Shown piece by piece: positions 36,600-47,100 of a stretch of 64,000 bases of DNA (its first letter is position 1; each line of letters begins with the position of its first letter). The stretch spans positions 20,039,501-20,103,500 of the forward strand of contig NC_065886.2 of the NCBI RefSeq assembly GCF_932274485.2, given 5' to 3'. The notes under the pieces were generated by a model. The model saw nothing but the letters and a program-made list of their open reading frames with translations, was not told the origin of the DNA and ran no database searches. The stretch comes from Patella vulgata (taxonomy: Eukaryota > Mollusca > Gastropoda > Patellidae). A program made the translations under genes and the position numbers.

Positions 36600-37312
36600 T
36601 TTGATTTAACAAGCGGTGAAACAAGAGAACAAACTAAACAACTGATTTTTCTTACAATGAGGGGCCATAGTCCAAGATGTTACAGTCTGACCTGCGACAA
36701 TATCAAAAGGAACCAAGATCTTTGGAATATAAACATATATTTTAAGTTTCATAAACAGTGAATAAAAAATGTTACCTCTAGGGGCTAAAAATGTGATTTT
36801 TCGTACATTCAGGGGTCATAATCCATGAAGTTACGGTCCGATATTCGTGAATATCGAAAGGAACCAAACTCTTTGGTGTATTATAAACATATATTTTAAA
36901 TTTTATCAAAGTCGGATAAAAATTGTGACCTCTACTCTAGAGGGTCCATAACCTTAGTATTACATACTTTTACACTATTTGCATACAAGGAGCAGCCATT
37001 TTGTCAGGTAATTTCCATCTGATTATCACAGAATTCAAAATCAACCACCATCAAGGTGTGATGGTGATATATTTGAACGGTTTTTAAAATCAGATAAAAA
37101 TTGTAACCATTATGTTACGGTCCGATATGTACCAATATCAAAAAGAACCGAGATCTTTCTGTTGTAAACATACATTTTAAGTTTCATCAAAATCAGATAA
37201 AACAAGCTGAAAACATGAAATTTCGTACTATCAGGGGCCATAATCCATGAAGTTACAGTCCGATACATGCCAATAAAAAAGGAGATAATGATAAAGATGT
37301 GGGCATATTAAA
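36600..37312 (-). repeat. Hairpin-ended repeat, type B, minus strand, diverged
   Basis: Repeated units with 'aggggccataatccatgaagtta', 'cggtccgatat', 'aaaggaaccaagatctttgg' and 'aaattgtgacctcta' are the complement of the type-B interior at 6133. The terminal hairpin is not clear here; 'gatgtgggcatatt' at the right is a remnant. Confidence 0.6.
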
Positions 37313-38945
37313 ATGGATAATCGAGACTTTGCTTATTATCGTCACAATGGTAGCAATGAAAATTATAATTTCGCTCAGAATAGAGTAATTTGACTGAAAT
37401 TTTCAATATATTCCTTTTTGCATTATCTATTTTTAAACTATTATAGTGAGAACTGTCAGCTCTTTATCTAAATCTTACATAATGTATCTTGAACTAAAAT
37501 GAGGAGTTCTATTAAAGTGCTGTCCTGTACAAGACCTGAGCACAAATTCTTTTTCGAACAAAAAAATAGTTTAAATATCATAGTTTATGTATAAATTCCA
37601 TTATTACATTTAGGAAAGTTCATATTACAAAAGATTTTAATACCAGAAATATCATATTATGACAAGTTTTCAAATAGTAATGAATATTACCGGTAATATA
37701 AAGTATCACATTTGCATTGATTTGGATGCTTTTCATGAAATCAAATAAAGAAATGTATAAATTAATTTAAATTATTTGCCTCTTTCCTTGCATAGCTTTC
37801 ATTTAAACTTAAACTTGTTTCCATGACTATATTATTTAGTTTGGGGATGGCGATAATTTGTGATCTTGCTGTAGATGATATGTGATGTCCCTGTAGATTT
37901 TAATAGTGGCTGACTGGCTGGGATACATACAAAACCTCCCTTTAGTGTCAAATATTTGTTGTATTGTGTTCCTGCATAAACTCATCTACACCATTGTACA
38001 TTTAGAAAGAGAGTAAGAACTTAGTTGGATTCATATAGTTAATTATGATTCTTTTACATAAGATATCTCATTTATTTCATGTCTAATAATTTGTTTATAA
38101 TTATTAATTGTTAATATGATAGTATTGTTAATTAGTTATAATCACATATATACATTATAAATAGTATACATATTTGTTTTTAAATCTGTTATTAATAGAT
38201 CTTTTCATTCTTTTACTTTATCATTTTTGATGTGTATTCTTCAATCTCTATATGTATCATTATAAAAAAAAAACAAATGAGGAACTCATTAGCAAAACAA
38301 GATAATCACCATTTCAAAACCATTGTTGTATGCCTTATCTTACTGAAGCAAAATAGTATTTTATTGAGTCCAAGAAAGACAAATTCAAAATTGTCTTACA
38401 AGTAATATTACTATACTGTTTTCAGAGAAAATTGATGGATTTACCTTGTTTTGCTACTAAATTCTTGAATGTAGAATTAGAATAAAGAATGTTTGTTCTT
38501 TATAAAAGGATGTACAATTCACAATAACCATATCGGTCTCTGTATACCTGGGCATTAAATTGCAGTATATCCTGAAATTGAAAGTAGAGCTAATATGCTT
38601 TTAAATTTGTGCATTTGTCGGAAGTTGCTTTTATTTGCTCATTATAGTATTTTGAAGACTATAACTACTGCACAAATTTATTTCATTAGACTATTATGTG
38701 ATATACGTTCATGTCATCATTTATAGATTAATAATATATCAGAGCTATATTAGTACATTAAGAAGTATTAAATTTCTGTGTTTGTTATTAACTTATCATG
38801 TACTAACCATTTGAAATATTAACATTGTTACTTTTTTTTCTTTCTTTACAATACGTTTCTCGAAATAAAAATTGAAAGACTACATGATTTTTTTTCTTAT
38901 TCTTGCTTGATACTCATGCATCTTCGGTTTTTTCTAGATACAAAT
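37313..38945. other. AT-rich intergenic sequence without recognised content
   Basis: No ORF with coding character, no RNA gene and no clear repeat was seen between the type-B repeat and the SINE at 38955. Numerous A/T runs; possibly extended 3' UTR or plain spacer. Confidence 0.5.
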
Positions 38946-38954
38946 CCTTTGTAT

Positions 38955-39211
38955 TTTGGGGGTTTGGATGGCCAAATGGTTAGCGGGGTGCGTGTATCCT
39001 AAGGTCTGTCAGTGAGTCAATTGGCGTGGTTTCGATTCCCCAGTTGTACGTGACAAGGTCATGGGTTTTCTTTGATGGGTTTTCTTTGAGTCCTCCTTTT
39101 TTATCCACTGCTAAAAAACCCTACGCTATGCGAATTATTGAAATTAAATTGAACCATGTTAGTCCCGAGACGACAGTTCGTGTTGAATAGACATTAAATC
39201 CCATTTCTCTC
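38955..39211 (+). mobile_element. tRNA-headed SINE with 9-bp target duplication
   Basis: GGATGGCCAAATGGTTAGCG (box A), GGTTTCGATTCCCCAG (box B), 'ttgtacgtgacaagg' and 'gttagtcccgagacgac' followed by 'gacattaaatcccatttctc'. CCTTTGTAT flanks it at 38946-38954 and 39212-39220. Several core differences show that it is older than the copies at 22101 and 26815. Confidence 0.87.
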
Positions 39212-39269
39212 CCTTTGTATGTCTTTTTGTGAGTTGTCTCCCCTTACTATAGATAAATTACTACCCCAG

Positions 39270-39455
39270 AGAGAGAAATGGGGTTAAATGTTCACTCAAC
39301 ACAAGCTGGGTCAGTTGTTTCAATAATTTGCTTGCAGTAGGGGTATGAGTGGGAGAAACTGGAGAAAACCCTACTCCTTGTCAAGTACAAGCAAGGAATG
39401 GAAAGCATGTCACTTGACTCAATGACAGACCTTATGAAGCCTATTCGTGCGTGAC
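39270..39455 (-). mobile_element. tRNA-headed SINE, minus strand, diverged
   Basis: GAGAGAAATGGGGTTAAATG, 'ctactccttgtcaagtacaa', 'cacttgactcaatgacagaccttatga' are the complement of the same SINE. It lies about 60 bp from the plus-strand copy, so the two form an inverted pair. Confidence 0.75.
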
Positions 39456-39854
39456 TCAACATCTTTATTGGCCAATAAAATCTGTTAGACCAATCAATGC
39501 ATGTACATGTAGTCTTCATTTTCCTTATTTCAAGCAAAAGTTAAAGTAGTGGAAAAAATAAAGGGCATTATATCCAACTATTTTTCCCGACTCGTGGATT
39601 GATAATAACCTGCTCGCAGTAAGACCTTACCACTCAAAAATTATCCAGTCCTAAATGATAACCTCTCCTTATTTCTTGGTTAATCCTTACACATGCATGA
39701 TGTCTAAGCATATTTATTGATGAATTGTGATTGGGTCTCATTCATGGCTGTACTATTTTGAGAGGTCTGTGTGTAACTTGTACTACTGATCAGAGACTGA
39801 ATCCAAACTATAGGGGAAACAATATTTATTGTTACTATTCTCTTTTAAATCTAA

Positions 39855-40590
39855 CCAGCGGTTGTCAAGCAACAAGTTAAAAAAAGCAATTTTTCTTACA
39901 ATCAGGGGCCATAATTCAGGAAGTTATGGTCTAAAATGCGCGAATATTGAAACATTGAGATATTTGGGATATAAAGATATATTTTAAGTTTCATCAAAAT
40001 CAGATAAAAATTGTGACTTATAGAGGGTGCACAACCTTGGTATTACATACTTTTACACTATTTGGGTACAAAGGGCGGCCATTTTTGTTCAGATTTTTTA
40101 CGAAATTATAACTCAACCTTAATTGATGTGTAATGGTGATATATTAAAATTGATTACAAATTATGAATTCTAGTGGGTCAACAAGCTAAAAATGTGCGAC
40201 TTTTCGAAAAAATCAGGGGCCATAATCCAAGAATTTACGGTCCAATATGTGCTAATATAGAAAGAAACAAGATCTTTGGGTAATAAATATACGTTTTAAA
40301 TTTTTATAAAAATTGTGACCTCTAGGGTGTCCACAAACTAAAAACAGATTTTTCCTACAATCAGGGGCCATAATCCATAAAGTTATGGTCCGATACATGC
40401 CAATATCGAAAGGAACCGAGATCTTTGGGATATAAACCTATATTTCAAGTTTTGTCAAAATCAGATGAAAATTGTGACCTGTGTAGTGTCCACTAACAAA
40501 TTGTGGACCTACGGATGTCCAGGGGTGACGGATGTCCAGGGGTGACGACAGTAGGGACTATACGTCCACATGAAAACGTGGCCATAAAAA
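39855..40590 (-). repeat. Hairpin-ended repeat, type B, minus strand
   Basis: The right end keeps the hairpin (CTATACGTCCACATGAAAAC then GTGGCCATA), and the left end near 'ttgtcaagcaac' resembles the TGCCTGGCAAC end. Inside are at least three copies of the type-B unit ('caggggccataatccataaagtta', 'aaaggaaccgagatctttgg'). A short duplication 'cggatgtccaggggtgac' occurs at 40513-40545. Confidence 0.65.
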
Positions 40591-40895
40591 TTCTGCTATT
40601 GTCAGAAATGCACAGCACTTGGCTACAAGTAAACGGGACTAACTATAAACTTGAGGTTGACAGGTTAGGTAACCTTCATTATTCTATTTATTGTAAGATT
40701 ATTAATCATTTCCTGCCAGTGCGCCCGAACGTCCCTTTTCTTCTCCCAGAAAAATTTTGAAAATTGACAACCGCAAACCCATTTTCCAAGCATTTCAGAC
40801 CAAAGCAGAAGGCAAATTTTTGATTTCCTGATACAATTAGATAACAGAATGACCTAAGAGCACTACCATTAGATGAATTTGAGAATTCTAGTACA

Positions 40896-41052
40896 CTTCT
40901 TTTTTTGTGTTGTTTGTCAGTCATTTTTTTCCTATCTTTTCTTTCTCCTGTCCTCTCCTTCTTTCCTCCCCCTCTCCTTTCTTTCTCTTTTCTTTTTTTT
41001 TTCTTTCTCTTTTTTCTTTTTTGTTTATAGGCTTTGGCCCACTTTTTTTTTA
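40896..41052 (+). repeat. Pyrimidine-rich low-complexity tract
   Basis: About 150 nt almost entirely C and T on the plus strand. It produces spurious Lys/Arg-rich and Phe/Ser-rich open frames on the two strands. Confidence 0.85.
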
Positions 41053-41297
41053 ATGAGCTTAGGCCCACCTGTCACGGACAGGTGGACCCAGTCCGGCACT
41101 GTTTCCTGCATATCATTTATTCTTAATAAAGAAATATATTTCAATTAAGAATAATTTATGAGAGTGCAATAGATGATCCAATTAAGTTCCAGGGAATACA
41201 TCTTTAATTGTCAAAATACATAACCACATATCATTCTTAATGTACCTAAATGACTAATCACAATTTCGGTAACCTTCATGATTTGCAATTTTAAAAA

Positions 41298-41859
41298 TAT
41301 AGGTTGCCAGGCAACGAAAAATGCCCACACAAGCTAAATTGCCTGTCAACAGGGTTGTCATATATTTTTTCTTTTGTAGATGAGAGCATTTATAAGCCAC
41401 TGATAGCAATTTCATACCGATTGGATGATAACTTTTGTCGAAATGGCATTCACAAGTTTCTATACATTTCATACAGATCAGACGATTACTTATCATTAAA
41501 GCACTCACAAGGTTTAACAAAGTGAAACAAGGACCATAACTTTGGTAGTAATTTACGAAAATTGCTGAAATTCAAGAAGCTTCTTTGTTTCACCAATTTG
41601 AATGATGCATATAAATTTCATACAAATCGAATTATAACTTTTGTCATTAGTGCATTCACTAGGTTCTACAAAGTGAAAAAAAGGACCATAATTCTAGAAA
41701 TAATAAACAGAAATTGTTGAAATTCAATAGCCCTCTTCATCTCACTAATGTAAACAACATCAATAAAAGATCTGATGAAAAATGTAGTGGGTAGAGTGTT
41801 CCCAAGAAATAGTGGATGACGGACAATTATATACAACCACATTTCCATATGGTCATATA
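41298..41859 (-). repeat. Hairpin-ended repeat, type A, minus strand
   Basis: The left end GGTTGCCAGGCAACGAAAAA and the right hairpin TATACAACCACATTTCCATA then TGGTCATATA are the complement of the 11973 copy. Interior units ('gtgaaacaaggaccataact', 'aaattgctgaaattcaagaag') match type A. Confidence 0.7.
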
Positions 41860-44180
41860 AAAAGAGCTACAGCAAGTTTGATTTCAACAGGGTAGATCTT
41901 GCAACTTCTGCCATACAGATAATAGAAACAGGAATGCTAGTAAGAGCTTACCAATACTAAGTTGTTTAAGACACAAATGCACTTCAAGAAAGGAGTTATA
42001 ACATACACTCTACACAAATTAGCTACTTTTGGAACCCACAACTTGGTTACCCAACATTTCAAATACACTTTGATATAATAATGCAGATGTTGTCAACTTA
42101 GGTCACACCCACTGTGGTTCATGAACAAACTTTCAAATAAAAGAGAAGAAATGATTACTAAACATTTTTTTATTTTTTTATTATTGCATTTTGGTCTGTC
42201 TTTGTGGATTGACCATATGAAATTAAGTAATAACATTCATTCATCCACTAAACAATTTCTTTAACTGTACAGAAATAGTGGATTGATTTTCCTTCAAATC
42301 TTAATATTGTGTTCATAACAGAAACTGGGCTACCATGCCTATACTGCCTAGATTAAGCAATTAATGACAACCCTAACAATCAAAATGGCAGATTTAAACA
42401 GATTTGTTTAGAAATGGTTTATCAATCAACTAGAACTTCTTTCCACATTAACTGTTTACTTTAGTAATATATTTTAAACATTTATAATGTATTTTTGTTG
42501 TTAATAAATTATTTACTTTTATTATAGTTAATAAATTATTTACTTTTATTATATACAAGCACATACACATAACTGTTTTAATTAACTAATAATCATTTAC
42601 ACCTAAAAGAATATAATACACCCATTCATTCTCAATGTACATGGATTACAAATTGTATAAATTAAAATATTGATAAAATATCTTTAACTACATGAATAAT
42701 CATTTCTATGACTTTACAATACTCTCTTCTGTATAAAAACAATCACATATAATTATATACATTGACTAAAACATCCAGATCTACTTTATTGCGTAATTTA
42801 AATGTTACTAACACTCAACATTCTAATACATCCTTCTCATCAAATAGGTTAATAAGCCCCTTCAAAACCTTCCACTGGGTTAAAGTCTAAATGCAGTCTG
42901 TTGACTTGCCAAAATGTAAAAATATTTTGAAAACATCTTTCTAAAATAATTTAATATTTTGCATAATATAAATGATCTGTTATAGGAGATTTCAATTCAA
43001 TACAACATGCTTATGATTACAGAATTCTTTTTTTTTTTGCGAGATTCATACAAATAAGTCCCTTTGATGATAAGATATATATATATATATCGAGACACAA
43101 TGAAAATGCAGCATTGTAAATCTTATTTGGATGCTCACATAACCATCTGGAGACTGATCAATCATTTCCAGCAGACAGTGTCCACTAGAGATCAGCCAAT
43201 GTCTGGTCATCAACCTGTGACAAAGCATTGACAAGACTGGCACATCATGCTACAACAACTACAGCAGTGCCTTTTCATTGTGTCTTGGTATATATTAAAC
43301 AAATAGAAGTCATATTGCCAATTACAATAATTAAGTATACTATAACATTATTTGCTACAGACTTTGCACTATATTTTTATGATATCAACAATATAATAAA
43401 AATGTACATGTCCCATTTGGGGATCTATTGCTTGTCTTATCACAGATAATTTTTAAAACATTAAATGGAAATTAACAAATTTATGGATGGATAACAAGAT
43501 GATGATGATTATTTATAATGATGATGAAATATTTTCTGTACAAGTAATTATGAATTATGAACAATCTCATTACAAAAAATGGCTAAAGGGACTTCTGTGA
43601 ACAAGGCAAGTTTGTGTGGGGTTTAACTGTTTCACAAAGGTTAAAAACCTTTTTGATAAACATGGTAAGTCTGATGTATTTGGATGTCACAGTATAAAAT
43701 CGTACCCTCTATACCACCAATGTCTATGTAATTTGTTGTAGTTCATATAAAATAGAACAATAAATGTTGATATGATAATAAATAAGTTGCCCTCCACATT
43801 GTGAGATCACACGCATATCTTTTGGTATTATACAAATAACAGTTTTATATAAAAAAAATAGCACCTGAAATTAAAAAGAAATACATGATCAGTCAATTAT
43901 ATAAGCAATTTTTAAACAAGAAGTTTGTATAAACAGATAAGTATGTGCTATACACATATGATACTTGATGATCGGGCACTCAGGGGAGTATTAGCACTAT
44001 AAAGTTCTTTTATTTATGGTACATGTGGAGACTTGTTTCCCTAACAAGCGCTATGAAATTCACAAAAATTTAATGCGCTCTTTTTAGGATAGCAGTCAGT
44101 ACTCCATACACACACAGCAATTAAATACTGACTGCCAATGTTTTAATTTAATTAGACAGTTCCAGTAAAAAGATCTTTGA
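41860..44180. other. AT-rich convergent intergenic region, probably including cyclin G 3' UTR
   Basis: No coding exon was recognised. It includes a direct duplication of about 27 bp (unit TTAATAAATTATTTACTTTT and on, 42500-42552), an (AT)n run at 43074-43090 and a small TIR element at 43091. Several TTTATT (AATAAA on the minus strand) could serve as cyclin G poly(A) signals; none can be singled out. Confidence 0.5.
43091..43287. mobile_element. Small TIR element related to 2442-2896
   Basis: The left end GAGACACAATGAAAATGCAG and the right end CAGTGCCTTTTCATTGTGTC are inverted repeats matching the ends of the 2442 element. Non-coding, about 200 bp. Confidence 0.5.
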
Positions 44181-44189
44181 ACTTACCTA
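44181..44189 (-). promoter_or_regulatory. Cyclin G stop codon abutting a donor site (TAG|GTAAGT)
   Basis: On the minus strand the last codons ...GACGATATT are followed by TAG and immediately by GTAAGT, a perfect donor. Either the 3' UTR is spliced, with the stop at the very last base of its exon, or the donor is unused. Confidence 0.55.
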
Positions 44190-47100
44190 AATATCGTCAT
44201 GAGTATTGTCTTCGCTTATAGTTGGTAAGCCAGTTTCACCATAATAACTAGGTCGACACCGCATTTTAAAGAATAAACTATTACTTAATCGCTGAGATTT
44301 AGGAATAGGCTCTGGTACTGATTCTTCGGCCTTTAATAGAACTAGTTGACATTCAAACATCTCAGAATCAGTTATCTAGAATACAAACATTTTGTTTTAA
44401 TACTAATACAAATTTAAACATGAAAACTAAACAATGCCTTTTTTCTAATTGTTGCAAATGATACTGCCAAAACATTAACTAAACCATCCCAATTAGAAGT
44501 TTAGGTAGCCTCTTTAGTTACCATTTGGATCAAAATATTTTATTAAAAAAGAACAATTCATCCAATTGTTTATTTAAGATCACCAAACTTGAAGAATGTA
44601 AAATACTTACTGCACATATTGATTGTAACTTCATTACAAATACTGACATGATGGAATCTAAGAGATCAGCTTCTCTTAAATACTGATAGAAAACACATAT
44701 AGCTACAGTGGACGGCTGAAATACACAATATAAAAATATATAACATTTTAATTCAATTGAAAATAAGGATATATGTTGTCACTTTTATAGACTCTAAATA
44801 TAAGATTTCATTAATATCATTTTGATTGAACAAAATGGCACTGAGTACACCATAAAATCTATGTCTATTTAAAGATTTATTTGAAAGCTCAATTTATTAA
44901 CAACTTACTTTAAAGAAATGACTATAGCCAAATCTTAAATATTTTTCAGCCATATCAATAATTCTCTCCACAGAACATTGAGATCTAATAGCAGGGTAGT
45001 TCTCTTGCAATATTTCTAGAAAATGGTTGATACAGGTAAGATATGTTGTCAGTGGAAGTCTCCAACCAAGTTTACGTAAAATAACACTCTCCATTCTACA
45101 CAGGTCAGATAACTTCCAACGATTTCCATGTAATTGACACAAACCAGTCCCTGATGGTAAATCCTATAAAAACAAATTAAAAAAATTATTCTACACTGAT
45201 AAGATGAATATATTACATGTTGCACGATAATCACTACATGGTACAATCACCACAAAGCCAAGCTGTCATTGGATAATCACCAAGACTATTTATAAGGGAG
45301 GGTCAGAAGCAGATTGGTATTAAAAAGAACTATTCCTGCAAGAATGAACAACTGTAGCCCCCACCTCTAATCCCAACGGCCAATGCATCACACCCTCTTT
45401 TTCAGTACACCTGTCTGTCTGTTCAATAATAATGCACGATGACTCCGATGAGCTAGACTTTTATGTCTAAAATGCATTCCAACCTGAAAGTTATTCAGGG
45501 GTAGATAATCATTCTTAAGTTTTATTTACCTCTTCCTCTTCATGGATTTTTGTTGCAATAAAATAACAAGCAGCAGCTGCACATGACAAATGTTGAGCTT
45601 TAACCTTAAGAGAAAAAATTTATCAGTCAATTTATGATGTCATTATCTTAATTCATTCAATACAAAAACTAAACATTTAAAATTTGGTTAACTCTTCCTC
45701 TCAAGGAACTTGGAAATGTCAGTAGACTTGAACTCTTATGATCGATAGATAGTGCATTTAAGATTGATTTATACATTAAATTGTTTTTTGGTTATTGTAC
45801 TTGTACTGTAACTAGTTTAGTCTACAGTTGATAATAATGGAAATAATAATATTACCTTTATTGTTGCTAAAAAGCTATCTAAAACTCCAATAGCCAGAGC
45901 AAATGTATCCGGGGCCCCATCATAAAAAATATGAAGACAGCGAATATTACTTAATGCTGATATACGGGATGTATGAAAGCCTTCAGGTAGTTTATTCACT
46001 TGCTGTAAAATAAAATGAAATATGTAAGTTATGCAAGAGAAAAATCCTAACAATAACTGAAATAATTGTCAGGCTGTTGATCTTTACTAGGATTCTATTG
46101 TTGTTACCTACACAGGTTTATAGATGCCACAGCAATGAAGGATATACAGTGATGAAAAATGGTATGGATAACTTTCAGGATTGGACCAGCTCATATACTG
46201 TAGCTACATGTACCAATTAAGTAGAGTAGATACTTTTAAAACTTATGAAATAAATTTTATAGTCTGCAATTTTTATCAAAAATATATTTTGTACAATCTT
46301 ACGGTTACAGGACTTACCTGATTAGGAATACTGGCTTGCTTTTCAATAGTAGCCTTTAACTTTTCTACTGCTTTAATCACGGGGGTCTTAAAATGGATGG
46401 GGGAAAAAAAGAACATTAAAATTATGTAAGAAAAAATTACATACAAAAAATGAAAACTTAGAATTAAACTAGGCTTGAATTTTTGCTAAAATAACAAATT
46501 TCTCATGGCTTAATCCATGCTAAATATGTACCCAGATCAAAATATCAATGCTAGATAATCTCTTGGCTTGAATTCAAACTAGGCCCATCAGGTTCTCAAG
46601 TATCAATAAAAGATGGCTCGGTCTTGTTAGCAAGCAGCATAGAGATTGATGAAATTTCAATTTATAACTTTATAATAAATACTGTATGGAATTGACCCAT
46701 TTGAACAGATATTCATATTAGAGAATCAACTTTAACAATATTGTACATTATGTAGATTGTAGTTTGCATTTTGCAAGTGATTCATGTAGTGCCAAAGCCC
46801 AAAATGACGCATCCCGACATTTTACGACCTAAACTCTGTTCATGCAAACTAGTTTAATTACTAAGACGGGGCTAGTAAAATAATAGATTGTAAATAATTT
46901 TTAATTTACTTTATCCAGTTATATAAAGGTTGTTTTGGGACTAACAACATTTAGGTTAGGTTAAAGTAGCTAAGTCTAACTCAACAATATCATCAAAAAT
47001 CTTCGACATTGAAGAAAACGATCTTACAGGGAAAAGATGGGCTTCTGATATCCAATATTCAAGACAAAATAAACATTTCACCATTGGTTCCAAATCGTGT

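Noticed and set aside
40706-41068. Lys/Arg-rich 120-codon minus-strand ORF
   Set aside because: It is the translation of a simple pyrimidine/purine tract; no coding signature outside the low-complexity part.
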